NCBI GenBank assembly: GCA_015660865.1
Contig: JACTUA010000003.1
Span: 154,423 to 218,422 of the forward strand
DNA length: 64,000 nucleotides
Source: Methanomicrobiales archaeon
Lineage (GTDB): Archaea; Halobacteriota; Methanomicrobia; Methanomicrobiales; JACTUA01
Reading direction: 5' to 3'
Below the pieces are notes generated by a model. It worked only from the letters and a program-made list of their open reading frames with translations, was not told where the DNA came from and made no database searches. The translations under genes were made by a program, and so were the position numbers. The first letter of the stretch is position 1. Each line of letters begins with the position of its first letter. Below are positions 17,548-26,556 of the stretch, piece after piece.

Positions 17548-18222
17548 TCAGGGGGGGTTCATGCACCGCTTGCAGAGGCTCTTTCCCGTGAGGAGCCGGG
17601 AGAGCTTCTCCTGGTTCCTCGTGATGGAGAGGCCGCACCCCTCGCAGGCCACCTCCCCCTCACCCAGGGGCGGGCTGCCGGGAGCAGGTTTTGCCTCCTT
17701 TGGGACCTCCCGCGTGGGCGGGGTTGCGGGAGCCTTCCGGGGTTCAGCCGTTCCTGCCGCGGGAGCTGCCCCTCCTGCTCGTTCGGGTGGCTTCGTGGGC
17801 CTGACCCCCTTGGACCCCGGACTGACCCTGACAGTCACCGGCTGATCGTCCCTGGCAGGCGCAGCCGGAGCCTCCTGCCGGGCCTCTGCCTGGACAGGGG
17901 CAGGAGGCCTGGGAGCCGCCTCGCGCGGTACGCCACCGGAAGCGGGCCGGACTGCCGCCGGCGAAGCCTCCCCCTCTCCTTGGATGGGTATCGGGGCGGC
18001 TGCAACGGACTTTGGCATCGCAAGGACCCTTCTCCGGTATGCCTCGATGCGCTCGGCGGTGGCCTGGTCCCCGTGGCCCAGGCGCGCGAGCATCCCGTCG
18101 AGGAAGGAGATGAGATCTTCCGTGCTCCCGTCGTCCCCGACCTCCCCTTCAACATCCAGCCGGAGGTTCTCATAATTCTCCAGGTTGATGGTGATCCCGA
18201 TGGAGAGAGTCTTCCGTGCCAT
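17548..18222 (-). CDS. Proline/alanine-rich linker protein with C-terminal zinc ribbon
   Basis: The 224-residue product has an N-terminal compact region (about 1-70, starting KTLSIGITINLENYENLRLD), then roughly 100 residues rich in Pro, Ala and Glu that must be disordered, and a C-terminal four-cysteine zinc ribbon (CEGCGLSI near residue 196, CKRC near residue 217). A TATA box TTATAAAGATAT lies about 30 nt before the ATG and no ribosome binding site is evident, so the mRNA is probably leaderless. It is 65 bases upstream of cdc6 on the same strand. The architecture suggests a tethering role; function unknown. Confidence 0.65.
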   Translation of the reverse strand: MARKTLSIGITINLENYENLRLDVEGEVGDDGSTEDLISFLDGMLARLGHGDQATAERIEAYRRRVLAMPKSVAAAPIPIQGEGEASPAAVRPASGGVPREAAPRPPAPVQAEARQEAPAAPARDDQPVTVRVSPGSKGVRPTKPPERAGGAAPAAGTAEPRKAPATPPTREVPKEAKPAPGSPPLGEGEVACEGCGLSITRNQEKLSRLLTGKSLCKRCMNPP

Positions 18223-18251
18223 GGTGAAGCATGGGTGCTGGGAATATATCT

Positions 18252-18785
18252 TTATAAGGGTGGGGTTTCCCCGGATTCGGGGTTCGGATCCCCTGTTTCA
18301 TCCGTCATTCCCGGCTCTCCCCGATCCGGCTCACGATATTCCCCTGACGTGCCCCAGACCTCAAGGATCTGATCCCCTGTATCGGGGGAAGCCTCACCGG
18401 ACCCCAGCTCGGGCCGGGGAACGTCACCAAAGGCACCGAGATCCCAGGCGGACCGGTAGATCTTTCCCCCGTGGATGCGATAGCGGAACCTGTGTGGCCA
18501 GGGCTGGGAGAGGGTCACCCCGCGCTCGTACACACAATCGGCGAGGTCCCAGGTGAGGTAGACCGATCCGTCCTCTGTCAGGAGAATCTCGTCCACGTAC
18601 CGCTGGATATACCACCTGAGCTCCGATACGAGAGAGAGGGCGCTTCCCAGCGAAGCGGTCAGAATCTCGACTCCCGCAGGATGGCGGACGGGATGGTAGA
18701 ACCGGAGCATCGCGCGGCTCGTGTCGGAGTCGTAGAGGGTCGAGTACAGGTCCGTGCCTTCCCGTTCGATAAGGAGGATCTTCAT
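18252..18785 (-). CDS. Uncharacterised protein
   Basis: A 177-residue soluble protein. The first 135 residues look folded (MKILLIEREGTDLYSTLYDS, then ELRWYIQRYVDEILLTEDGS), the last 40 are acidic and proline-rich. No known motif is visible. The first lines read like a small beta-rich sensor or binding domain, but that is a guess. It precedes the zinc-ribbon protein gene by 29 bases on the same strand and follows the acyl-CoA synthetase gene region in the opposite reading order. Likely a Methanomicrobiales-specific family. Confidence 0.55.
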   Translation of the reverse strand: MKILLIEREGTDLYSTLYDSDTSRAMLRFYHPVRHPAGVEILTASLGSALSLVSELRWYIQRYVDEILLTEDGSVYLTWDLADCVYERGVTLSQPWPHRFRYRIHGGKIYRSAWDLGAFGDVPRPELGSGEASPDTGDQILEVWGTSGEYREPDRGEPGMTDETGDPNPESGETPPL

Positions 18786-18833
18786 GAGAGTGCTCGCAGG
18801 AGAAGAGTCTGTTTATCTGCAGTACACCTCTGC

Positions 18834-20921
18834 TCAGCTCTCTTGAATATCTTCCCGTTTGCGATCCCCAAGGTCAGGCACCTCTCCAGGCCTCTTTATG
18901 CTGCAAGCCCTCCCCACGACGCGGAAGGCATCCTCCAGGTCTGCGAAGTTCGGGATCTGGTGGCTCCTTAGGATCTGGACACTGCTCTTCATGGAAGAGC
19001 CCCCAAGGAAGCAGCCGACCACCATCTTCTTCGTGCTCTTGGAGAAGCGCACGACCTCCTGGGCGAGCTGGGGCGCGTCAAGGACCGCGTCAGGGACCGA
19101 GACGACGAACGCGATATCCCAGAACCCCTGGTTCCTGATCATGAGGTCAAAGACCCGGGCATAGATCCCGACGCCCGAATCGCCAACGAGGTCCAGAGGG
19201 TTCTCATGGCTCCACGCGGGGGGGAGGAAGGAGTTGAGTTCCTTGAGGACCTCGGCCGGGAGTTCAAGGAGATCGACCCCGTAGAGATCGGCATAGTCAG
19301 AGGCAAAGACCGCAAAGCCGCCGGCGTTCGTGATGACGATCCCCCGGTTACCCTGGGGATAGCCCTCGGAGGCGAGGAGCTCGGCGAGGAGGAAGGCTTC
19401 GCGCAGGGACTGGGTGGTGATGATACCCGCCTTCCTGAAGGCCGCCATGTAGACCTCGTGGCTCCCCGCGAGGGCACCGGTATGGGACGAAGCGGCCATC
19501 TGCCCTTTCTTCGAGATGCCGCTCTTGATGGCGATCACAGGGATCCTGACGGAGACCCTCTCCACAGCCTCGAGGAAGGCCGCCCCGTCCTTCACATCCT
19601 CGATATACATCACGATGGCCCGGGTCACCTGGTCATCTTTGAGGTAGAAGAGGAAGTCCTCGAACCCCAGGTCGGCCTGGTTCCCGACGCTGATGACCGC
19701 CGAGAACCCGATCTCCTCGGGCACTGACCAGTCCACCATGGTCGCGATCACGGCCCCGCTCTGGGAGATGAAGGCCACCCTCCCGGCCCTCGGGGTGATG
19801 GGGTCGAAGGTGGTGTTGATCGCCTTGTGGGGGAGCATGATCCCGAGGCAGTTCGGCCCGAGGATGCGCATCGAGAATCTCCGGGCGGTCTCCACCAGCT
19901 CCCCCTCCACGCTCTTCCCGGAACTTCCGGTCTCCCCGAAGCCGCCTGCGAGGATAATGACAGCCTTCGTGCCCGATCTGCCCGCCTCTTCTACGATCCC
20001 GGGGACGAGCTTCGCGGGGACCGCGATGACGACGAGATGAACCGGTTCCGGGAGCGATGCGATGGAGGGATAGGTCTTCCTCCCCTGGACCTCGCTCCGG
20101 TTCGGGTTGATCGCGTACAGCCTGCCCGGGAAGGAGAGGAGGTTCCTGAAGACGGCATACCCGACCTTCCTCGGATCGCCGGATGCCCCGACCACGGCGA
20201 TGGACTCGGGGGAGAAGATCTCGGGGACGAGGGCACAGTGGATCTTCCGCGGCTGTGCCGGGGCATCCCCGCCACGGTAGATGCGGGCATCGACGGCGCA
20301 TGCCCCGTTTTCATAGAGGATGAGAGGGTTGATATCGAACTCGGAGATCTCCTCACCCGTGAACATACGTTCAGCGGCATGGATGATGGAGACGAGCGCA
20401 GCCTCGTCCTTCGGGGGATTCCCACGGTAGCCGGAGATGAGGCGGTAGCCACGGATCTCCTTTACCATCTCTTCAGCTGAGCGCTCCCCGAGGGGCAGGA
20501 TCCTGAGAGCCACGTCCTTCAGGATCTCCACGAGTGTCCCTCCAAGGCCGAAGGTGAGGACCTTACCGAAGGCCGGATCGGTCTTACCGCCGATGAAGAC
20601 CTCAAGGCCCCCTGGGAGCTCCTGTTCGACGATAACCCCCCCGATCCCCGCCCCCGGCATCCGCTCCTTCACGTTCGAGAGAATCGCCACATAGGCCGAA
20701 CGAACACTGGCAGGGTTACCAAGGCCCCTGACCACACCCCCCACTTCGCTCTTATGGATAATCCCGGAGGAGACGATCTTCATGACAACAGGAAAACCGA
20801 TCTCCTGCGCGATCCTCACCGCCTCTTCGGGGTCATGCGCAACCCCATGGGAAGGTACCGGAATGCCGGCGTTTTTAAGGAGCTCGTACCCCTCTGGTTC
20901 TGTGAGAAGCGTTTTTGTCAT
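18834..20921 (-). CDS. Acetate/acyl-CoA ligase (ADP-forming), fused beta-alpha
   Basis: NDP-forming acyl-CoA synthetases interconvert acyl-CoA plus ADP and phosphate with acid plus ATP. The 695-residue protein is a fusion: residues about 1-220 are the ATP-grasp (beta) part (GFPVVMKIVSSGIIHKSEVG), and residues about 230-690 the CoA-binding and ligase (alpha) part (ESIAVVGASGDPRKVG, LGPNCLGIM, and SSHTGALAGS carrying the likely phospho-histidine). In the better known separate or alpha-beta fused enzymes the order is reversed. A TATATAAAGG promoter (20971-20980) lies 50 bases upstream of the ATG, at the edge of a large inverted repeat. Substrate range cannot be told from sequence. Confidence 0.88.
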   Translation of the reverse strand: MTKTLLTEPEGYELLKNAGIPVPSHGVAHDPEEAVRIAQEIGFPVVMKIVSSGIIHKSEVGGVVRGLGNPASVRSAYVAILSNVKERMPGAGIGGVIVEQELPGGLEVFIGGKTDPAFGKVLTFGLGGTLVEILKDVALRILPLGERSAEEMVKEIRGYRLISGYRGNPPKDEAALVSIIHAAERMFTGEEISEFDINPLILYENGACAVDARIYRGGDAPAQPRKIHCALVPEIFSPESIAVVGASGDPRKVGYAVFRNLLSFPGRLYAINPNRSEVQGRKTYPSIASLPEPVHLVVIAVPAKLVPGIVEEAGRSGTKAVIILAGGFGETGSSGKSVEGELVETARRFSMRILGPNCLGIMLPHKAINTTFDPITPRAGRVAFISQSGAVIATMVDWSVPEEIGFSAVISVGNQADLGFEDFLFYLKDDQVTRAIVMYIEDVKDGAAFLEAVERVSVRIPVIAIKSGISKKGQMAASSHTGALAGSHEVYMAAFRKAGIITTQSLREAFLLAELLASEGYPQGNRGIVITNAGGFAVFASDYADLYGVDLLELPAEVLKELNSFLPPAWSHENPLDLVGDSGVGIYARVFDLMIRNQGFWDIAFVVSVPDAVLDAPQLAQEVVRFSKSTKKMVVGCFLGGSSMKSSVQILRSHQIPNFADLEDAFRVVGRACSIKRPGEVPDLGDRKREDIQES

Positions 20922-20977
20922 CTTGTCTGCCCCCTCGGGAGATCCCTCTTAAGAGTCAATGGGACTTCATCCTTTAT

Positions 20978-21064
20978 ATAGTGTTGAACGCAGCATTTTT
21001 GACCAATTGCCGTTTCGAACGAGACGGAGGTGGCAGGATCAGACATGGGTGCGTTCAACACTAT
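20978..21064. repeat. 87-bp element with perfect 15-bp inverted ends
   Basis: The sequence atagtgttgaacgca at 20978-20992 is perfectly inverted as tgcgttcaacactat at 21050-21064. The 57-base interior contains its own short hairpin (cgtttc-gaac-gagacg, 21011-21026). It fills the gap between the 3' end of the DUF255 gene and the promoter of the acyl-CoA ligase. It could be a structured RNA, a terminator, a regulatory site or a small non-autonomous element; no target-site duplication is apparent. Confidence 0.6.
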
Positions 21065-21096
21065 TCACCCGAAGCCTGCGGGAACCCTGGAGATCT

Positions 21097-23205
21097 TCAT
21101 CCCTGAACCTGCTGCGCAGGTGAAGAATCGAGGATTCCCTTAAGGGATTCCGGATCGGTGACCGGGAGCTCGCAGGCATGGTTCCTGCAGACATATGCCG
21201 AGGCCTTTCCTGACTTTGCGGTAAATCCCCTGGTGAAGGGAGCCAGATGATCGAGGATCGGATCCCCTGTCGCCGGTTTCAGGAGAATAACCATCTCGGG
21301 GCGGTCGTGGGAGTTCACGACCTGCAGGAGCGCCCGTGTATCGGCGGCCTCCGGATCGCCGACCACGACAACCTCGACAGAGGGATTCAGGGCACGGTTG
21401 AGGGAGGCCATCATCCAGGTGGAAGCTGCCGCCGAGCCTGCATGCTCCCTGAGGTACCAGCTCACGAGATCCCGGGCGATGTCGAGGTACCGTGTCCTGC
21501 CGGTGAGACGGGTTATGGTGAGAAGGTTGGAGAGGGCGACAGAGTTTGCGGAGGGGGTTGCCCCGTCGTGGACGGGTTTCAGCCTTGCGATGAGAGGCTC
21601 ACCGTCGTCCGGAGTAAAGAAGAAACCGCCCCGCTCCCCGTCCCAGAAGTGGTCGACGAAGATGTCGGTGATGGCAACTGCCCGTTCCAGGAAGCTGATA
21701 TCGAGGGTGGAATGGTAGAGTTCGAGGAGACCCCATGTGAGGTGAGTGTAATCATCGGCATTCCCATCCACCGCCGCTTCCCCTGATCGGTAGCGGTGCA
21801 GCAATCTCCCCTCCTTCGTGACCATGGTGGAGAGGATAAAGGTGGCTGCCCGCTTGCCAGCTTCCATGTATTCCCCGGATCCAAACGTCCTCGCCCCCAT
21901 TGCGAGCGCAGCTAGAGCAAGGCCGTTCCAGTCGGTGAGGATCTTCTCGTCCCGGGCGGGCCGGGGCCGGTCCCCGCGGGCTGCGCGCACCTTCTCTATC
22001 GCAGACGCAAGGATGTTCCCCAGGTCGCCCGGAAGGATACCGAGGTCTGCAGCAACCCGCTCTTCGGTCTTCGCGTTATAGAGGATGTTATCTCCCGAAC
22101 TTTTTGCTCCGGTATGCCTGGGTATATTGCCGTCACGGCAGATCCCGTAATACCCAGTGAAGGCCACAAGCTCGTTGCCTGAAAGTACCTTCCCGATCTC
22201 GTCCCGGGTCCAGAGATAGAACCCTCCCTCCTTGCCACCGCTCTCGGCATCCTCCGCGCTGGAGAAGGCTCCTTCGTTCCCCCGGAGATCCCGGATCATA
22301 TACGTGAAGATCTCCCGGGCAATTGCCCTGTAGCGCGCCTGGCCGGTCACGCGGAATGCCTCGATATAGGCCATGGCGATGAGGGCCTGGTCGTAGAGCA
22401 TCTTCTCGAAGTGGGGAACAAGCCAGGATGCATCCATGGCATAGCGATGGAAACCGAACCCCGCATGATCATAGATCCCTCCGGCGTGCATGGCGAGGAG
22501 GGTCTTCTCTGCCATGGATAAGAGATCCTGATCCCCCGTGCTCTGGAAGGCCCTCAACAGGAAGATCAGGGTATGCGGGGTAGGGAACTTGGGAGGCCCG
22601 CCGAACCCGCCGTATTCTGGGTCGAAGTTGGACCTGAGATCGCCCAGGGTCCGCGCCACAACCTCCTGAGCGCTTCCCCCGCCCTTGTCAGCCGATGGCA
22701 TCCTGAGAAGGACTGTGACCTTATCCGCTGCTGTCAGAAGCTCTTCCCGTCTCTCCTTCCAGGCGGTATCGATCATCGGGATGAGATCGAGCATTCCGAC
22801 CAGCCCGAAACCAGATCCCCGAGGGATATACGTGGCAGCGAAGAATGGCTTCTGTTCGGGGGTCATGACGATGGTGAGGGGCCACCCTCCTGTTCCCATG
22901 AGCTCAAGAGCGACCGCCATGTAGATGTGGTCGATCTCCGGCCGCTCTTCCCGGTCCAGCTTGATGTTCACAAAGCTCGAGTTCATGAGGGCTGCCACCT
23001 GCGGGTCCTCGAAGGACTCCCGGGCCATCACATGGCACCAGTGGCAGGTGGAGTACCCTATCGAGAGGAAGACGGGTTTGTCCTCGGCAGTTGCCCTGCT
23101 GAAGGCCTCTTCCCCCCACGGGTACCAGTCGACAGGGTTGTAAGCATGCTGGAGAAGGTAAGGGCTCTTCTCATGGATGAGCCGGTTGGGTTTCCCTCTG
23201 GTCAT
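21097..23205 (-). CDS. DUF255 thioredoxin-domain protein (YyaL/SPATA20 family)
   Basis: The family-typical N-terminus [21 protein letters not shown] is followed by a thioredoxin-like domain with Cys54-His-Trp-Cys57 (STCHWCHVM), then an alpha/alpha toroid region resembling six-hairpin glycosidases or N-acylglucosamine epimerases (to about residue 600), length about 702, normal for the family. The start at 23205 follows AGGAG; an ATG seven codons upstream is open as well. The biochemical function of this widespread family is not established. It is divergent from the UPF0280 gene. Confidence 0.88.
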   Translation of the reverse strand: MTRGKPNRLIHEKSPYLLQHAYNPVDWYPWGEEAFSRATAEDKPVFLSIGYSTCHWCHVMARESFEDPQVAALMNSSFVNIKLDREERPEIDHIYMAVALELMGTGGWPLTIVMTPEQKPFFAATYIPRGSGFGLVGMLDLIPMIDTAWKERREELLTAADKVTVLLRMPSADKGGGSAQEVVARTLGDLRSNFDPEYGGFGGPPKFPTPHTLIFLLRAFQSTGDQDLLSMAEKTLLAMHAGGIYDHAGFGFHRYAMDASWLVPHFEKMLYDQALIAMAYIEAFRVTGQARYRAIAREIFTYMIRDLRGNEGAFSSAEDAESGGKEGGFYLWTRDEIGKVLSGNELVAFTGYYGICRDGNIPRHTGAKSSGDNILYNAKTEERVAADLGILPGDLGNILASAIEKVRAARGDRPRPARDEKILTDWNGLALAALAMGARTFGSGEYMEAGKRAATFILSTMVTKEGRLLHRYRSGEAAVDGNADDYTHLTWGLLELYHSTLDISFLERAVAITDIFVDHFWDGERGGFFFTPDDGEPLIARLKPVHDGATPSANSVALSNLLTITRLTGRTRYLDIARDLVSWYLREHAGSAAASTWMMASLNRALNPSVEVVVVGDPEAADTRALLQVVNSHDRPEMVILLKPATGDPILDHLAPFTRGFTAKSGKASAYVCRNHACELPVTDPESLKGILDSSPAQQVQG

Positions 23206-23340
23206 AAAGCTCCTGTGTCTTTTCATCCCGGGAGATTACGAAAAGCTTTCGGTCCCGGGGATCACCCATATACCCAGTAAAAAAGATACCCTGAACCAAT
23301 ATACGGGGCCAGCAATGAGGACGAGACTCCAACCGCTACC

Positions 23341-24063
23341 ATGATCCGCGAGCATTTCCAGTTCCGGGAGACCATAGCGACCATCCTTGCCGATGACCCG
23401 GCCCATATTGCCGCTGCAAAAAAGGGTATGATCTCCGCGCGCCAGGAGCTCGAGCGCTACATCGCGCGGGACCCCTTCTTTGCCATCACCTATGACCCGT
23501 ACACGCCGGATAACGGTGGAAAGGTGGTTGGGAGGATGGCGGATGCAACACGGAAGGCAGGGGTCGGCCCTATGGCGGCGGTAGCCGGGACGATCGCCTG
23601 GTCCGGCCTCGAAGGTATGATCGAGGCGGGGGCTCTCTTCGGCGTCATCGATAACGGGGGTGATATCGCCCTCATCGCCGATCGCGAGATACGGGTCGGG
23701 GTCCATGCCGGGGCATCGCCGCTCTCCGATACCTTTGCCTTTGTCATCCCGGCCGGGACCGGAATACAGGGGATCTGTACATCTTCGGCGACGGTAGGGC
23801 CATCGGTAAGCCTGGGAATCGCGGATGCTGTTACGGTCTTCTCGGGGAATGTCGCCTCCGCCGATGCCTGGGCGACGGCACTCTGTAACGAACTGCGACC
23901 TGACGACCGCACGGTCCTCTCCCGTCTCACAGGTTCCGATGTTACCGCCATGGTCGCCATTCTGGGAGAGGAGATCGTCAGCTGGGGTGACCCGCCTCCA
24001 CTCGTCCGGGCAAAGGTAAATCCGGATATTATCACCCGGGGAAAGGATCCGGCGCGGTCATAG
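23341..24063 (+). CDS. UPF0280 family protein (ApbE-like fold)
   Basis: The 240-residue protein matches UPF0280 from end to end: DPFFAITYDPYTPDNG, MAAVAGTIAW, LFGVIDNGGDIAL, GICTSSATVGPSVSLG and ADAWATALCN. The family is related to ApbE flavin transferases and is widespread in methanogens, but its reaction is unproven. No signal peptide is seen, so it is cytoplasmic, unlike bacterial ApbE. It sits alone, divergent from the DUF255 gene and convergent with the next. Confidence 0.85.
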   Translation: MIREHFQFRETIATILADDPAHIAAAKKGMISARQELERYIARDPFFAITYDPYTPDNGGKVVGRMADATRKAGVGPMAAVAGTIAWSGLEGMIEAGALFGVIDNGGDIALIADREIRVGVHAGASPLSDTFAFVIPAGTGIQGICTSSATVGPSVSLGIADAVTVFSGNVASADAWATALCNELRPDDRTVLSRLTGSDVTAMVAILGEEIVSWGDPPPLVRAKVNPDIITRGKDPARS

Positions 24064-24087
24064 AAAAATGGCCTGTGCCTGGGGACC

Positions 24088-24471
24088 TTACTCCATCAGG
24101 TAATGTCTGGAACCACTGTATGCGGATTGACCCTCGAACCTCACGACCAGCTCTCCACCCTCGGTAATCTCGATGACCGGACCACTCTTCTCGATCCGGA
24201 AGATGAGATCCCGCCCTTTCTCCTCCTCGAAGAGGATTCCATCCATGGCGGCCGCCGCGGGCTGAAGGGTGAGGCGTTCCTGCCCGAGAAGAGTGGGCAG
24301 CTCGCGGAAATGGTAATAGAAGGACTGGAGAGCGTTCAGGAGATCCGAGGTGAGCAGTTCGGACCGCGCCTCCATATCCAGGGTATCAAGAACCTCGGCA
24401 AGGACCTTCGCGTTCTCACCGGCAATGGCGAGGATGCGATCCGCGAGCTCGGCAAGTTCCACAGGGTCGAT
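24088..24471 (-). CDS. Uncharacterised protein
   Basis: Soluble protein of about 127 residues, with a helical N-terminal part (VELAELADRILAIAGENAK) and a beta-rich C-terminal part (IFRIEKSGPVIEITEGGELV). The frame is open to 24561, but a TATA-like ATTATTTAAG at about 24527-24536 falls inside that extension, so a TTG start at 24471 is more likely. The start remains uncertain. No recognised domain. It converges with the UPF0280 gene (24-base gap). Confidence 0.5.
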   Translation of the reverse strand: MDPVELAELADRILAIAGENAKVLAEVLDTLDMEARSELLTSDLLNALQSFYYHFRELPTLLGQERLTLQPAAAAMDGILFEEEKGRDLIFRIEKSGPVIEITEGGELVVRFEGQSAYSGSRHYLME

Positions 24472-24662
24472 CAAGTCAGTATCCCGGTCCAGGCAGGGTT
24501 TCCTCAACCGGAATCGGTGCCGTGACTTAAATAATATTACTTTCACCCTCTCCCAACCCAACCCTAAGAATACCAGAATTCACTCCTTCTCATCATGGAC
24601 TGCACCCCGCTCCTTGTCCTTGTTGCGGGTCGGCCCTCACCTCGCCAAGGGAGGATCCGGAG

Positions 24663-24857
24663 ATGTGGGAATGCCGGTATTGTTATGCGGGTGTTCCGAT
24701 TGAACTCGCCTCTTCAAAGACGTCCAATGATCCAAAAGTTAAGCATTTTAAATTCTTTTATAACCTCATCTACCAATTATGTCATTATACTTTGTTTAAT
24801 TTCAAAAATAAGTCAATTATGACGTTAGATTTAATATCCAGGAGAGATATTACCTAA
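24663..24857 (+). pseudogene. Short CxxC ORF running into AT-rich DNA, likely truncated zinc-ribbon protein
   Basis: A good ribosome binding site (gggagg) lies 8-9 nt before ATG 24663, and the product starts MWECRYCYAGVPIELASS, which looks like the first half of a zinc ribbon. After about residue 20 the composition changes abruptly to Phe/Tyr/Asn/Lys-rich (HFKFFYNLIYQLCHY) as the DNA becomes AT-rich, and no second CxxC follows. I read this as a gene start whose remainder was replaced or lost. A genuine 64-residue protein cannot be excluded. Confidence 0.35.
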
Positions 24858-24878
24858 TGTTCCAGGATACCTGGATAT
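24834..24878. repeat. Small inverted repeat before a secreted-protein gene
   Basis: atatccagg (24834-24842) and cctggatat (24870-24878) are inverted copies, with a third partial tccagg at 24861-24866 that pairs closely with cctgga. It lies in the 86-base gap upstream of the gene at 24944, with AT-rich DNA before it. It could be a terminator hairpin or an operator. The remaining gap has no gene. Confidence 0.4.
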
Positions 24879-24943
24879 CTCCGGTACAAGGTTCCTTCAG
24901 GTCCTCCCGGAAAACGATGAATTAATGGGGGTGTGTTCTGCCC

Positions 24944-25462
24944 ATGAAGATACTCTCCACAGCCATCGTAGCCCTCCTCCTCCTCGGTTTCATCGGGACC
25001 GTGGCGGCGGGGCCGGCCCCGGGCATCAACGGCAAGGGCAAGGCTGGGTATCTCTACTTCTTTGAGAAGGACCCGTCCACCTGGGATATCGTCGCAGGCG
25101 GCGCGTGGGGCATCATGACCTACCATGTCCCCGATGGGAGCGAGGTCCCGAAGATGTTCGTCTTCAACGGCCACCAGCTGGCACCAGACACGGACTTCAG
25201 CCTCATCTACAACGCTGACCCGTGGCCCGGACCCAATCTCATCGTGCTCGGGAAGGGCACGAGTGATGCCCTCGGTGAAGTCCACATCGTGGGCCTCTTC
25301 AACTTCGACGGGATTTTCATCGGTGATGAACCGGCCGCCAAGATCTGGCTCGTCCTCTCCAGCGATGTCGGCACCAGTCAGATGATCGGCTGGAACCCGA
25401 CCGAATATCTCTTCGAACCCACTATCACCCCCTCCCAACCCAGCCCTGACATATCTGGATGA
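24944..25462 (+). CDS. Small secreted protein of unknown function
   Basis: The 172-residue protein has a clear Sec signal peptide (MKILSTAIVALLLLGFIGTVAAG, cleavage near residue 22) and a beta-rich secreted body (AGYLYFFEKDPSTWDIVAGG, FVFNGHQLAPDTDFSLIYNA). No cysteines occur in the mature part. GGGGGTG lies about 12 nt before the ATG. Its short Pro/Ser/Thr tail ends inside an overlapping ORF on the other strand. I do not recognise the family. Confidence 0.65.
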   Translation: MKILSTAIVALLLLGFIGTVAAGPAPGINGKGKAGYLYFFEKDPSTWDIVAGGAWGIMTYHVPDGSEVPKMFVFNGHQLAPDTDFSLIYNADPWPGPNLIVLGKGTSDALGEVHIVGLFNFDGIFIGDEPAAKIWLVLSSDVGTSQMIGWNPTEYLFEPTITPSQPSPDISG

Positions 25463-25614
25463 TCCTCACCAACTTGGCTGATCCCACATTCCCGGCACCA
25501 CCACCCGACCGGGGTAGGCCGCTGCTTATGGTCCTCGCATACCACCCGGATATATGCGCGGGCCATGGATGATCCGCAATTGGGAAGAGGGCACCGGGGA
25601 GCCTTTACGCGCAT
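25378..25614 (-). CDS. Possible small zinc-ribbon protein, overlapping the secreted-protein gene
   Basis: The 78-residue ORF starts MRVKAPRCPLPNCGSSMARA and contains WWCRECGIS, giving paired cysteines (Cys8, Cys13, Cys40, Cys43) as in small archaeal zinc proteins. A TATA-like ccttatatttcg lies about 30 nt upstream of the ATG, which fits a leaderless mRNA. The last 85 bases overlap the 3' end of the gene at 24944 on the opposite strand. Cysteine spacing is the main argument, so the call is tentative. Confidence 0.4.
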   Translation of the reverse strand: MRVKAPRCPLPNCGSSMARAYIRVVCEDHKQRPTPVGWWCRECGISQVGEDHPDMSGLGWEGVIVGSKRYSVGFQPII

Positions 25615-25749
25615 ATAGAATACTATTTATATTGTGACGAAATATAAGGTATTTGGGTCTTTTCTGGGCTTTAAATTAAAAAAGGAAACAGGAATGTCTC
25701 TGGTTTTGCATGCCATAATAATATATGGTCACTCCTGAGATTGGTACGT

Positions 25750-26031
25750 GTGCGGGACGAGGAGATCGATTGGGCAGTGTACCATGCCCTTCTTGACGGG
25801 AAGGCAGGTACCTTTCAGGGGCTGGCATGCCTTGGTTACGAACCTCGTCTCATCGAGGAATCTGTCCGCCGCCTCGAGAAGTACTACCTTGTCGAGCGGG
25901 CGGGCGATTCGGTGAGGGTTTTGTCGTTCCGGGAGTCCCTCCTCCTCTGCCAGGCAAACAACGATGAAACCTGCCCTTTCATCGTTGAGAACGGCATCAT
26001 CAGGGCGAGGTCAGAGCAGGAGAGGAAGTAA
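25750..26031 (+). CDS. Small winged-helix-like protein
   Basis: About 93 residues, starting MRDEEIDWAVYHALLDGKAG. The helical N-terminal region and LIEESVRRLEKYYLVERAGD, ending in a short beta hairpin, look like a winged-helix domain, followed by a tail with two cysteines (LLCQANNDETCPFIVENGII). TATA-like ataatatat at about 25717-25725 lies 25-30 nt before GTG 25750, suggesting a leaderless start; a TTG three codons upstream is also possible. It precedes trm56 by 3 bases and heads a five-gene run. It may be a regulator. Confidence 0.6.
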   Translation: MRDEEIDWAVYHALLDGKAGTFQGLACLGYEPRLIEESVRRLEKYYLVERAGDSVRVLSFRESLLLCQANNDETCPFIVENGIIRARSEQERK

Positions 26032-26034
26032 CCG

Positions 26035-26556
26035 ATGAAAAAGGTCTGCATCCTCAGGCTCGGCCACCGGCCTTTCCGGGACAAGCGGGTGACGACTCAC
26101 GTCGGCCTCGCGGCAAGGGCCTTCGGGGCCGATGGCATGTACCTCGCGGCCGAGGATCCGGGCCTGACAGGGAGTATACGGGATGTGGTGACCCGCTGGG
26201 GCGGGGAGTTCTTTGTCAGGGACGGGGTCTCGTGGAAGGCGTGCGTGCGGGCATGGAAAGAGCAGGGTGGGACGGTCGTCCACCTCACCATGTATGGACT
26301 CCCGATGAAGGAGGTCATCGGTGAAATCCAGGAGAAGGAAAAGCTCCTCATCGTGATTGGGGCCGAGAAGGTGCCGGGCGAGATCTACGGCCTTGCAGAC
26401 TACAACGTATCGGTGACCGGCCAGCCCCACTCCGAGGTATCGGGCACCGCCGTCTTCCTCGACCACCTCTTCGAGGGTCACGAGCTCGACCGCACCTACC
26501 CTGATGCCGAACTGAGGATATACCCAAGCAGCGACGGAAAGAGGACCGGGCCGTGA
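26035..26556 (+). CDS. trm56: tRNA (cytidine(56)-2'-O)-methyltransferase
   Basis: aTrm56 is the archaeal SPOUT-family enzyme that methylates the ribose of C56 in the T loop of tRNAs. The 173-residue protein has the knotted-fold motifs [20 protein letters not shown] and [21 protein letters not shown], with the family N-terminus [15 protein letters not shown]. Length is typical. The ATG follows GAGGAAGTAACC. The stop overlaps the GTG start of the ATP-grasp gene by four bases. Confidence 0.93.
   Translation: MKKVCILRLGHRPFRDKRVTTHVGLAARAFGADGMYLAAEDPGLTGSIRDVVTRWGGEFFVRDGVSWKACVRAWKEQGGTVVHLTMYGLPMKEVIGEIQEKEKLLIVIGAEKVPGEIYGLADYNVSVTGQPHSEVSGTAVFLDHLFEGHELDRTYPDAELRIYPSSDGKRTGP

Noticed and set aside
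16631..17845. 404-codon plus-strand open frame
   Set aside because: It lies antisense to cdc6 and the zinc-ribbon gene, has a Gly/Pro/Asp/Leu-rich composition typical of a shadow of GC-rich genes, and matches no motif.
16282..18251. Replication origin next to cdc6
   Set aside because: The gaps are at most 76 bases and no origin recognition box or inverted pair was seen.
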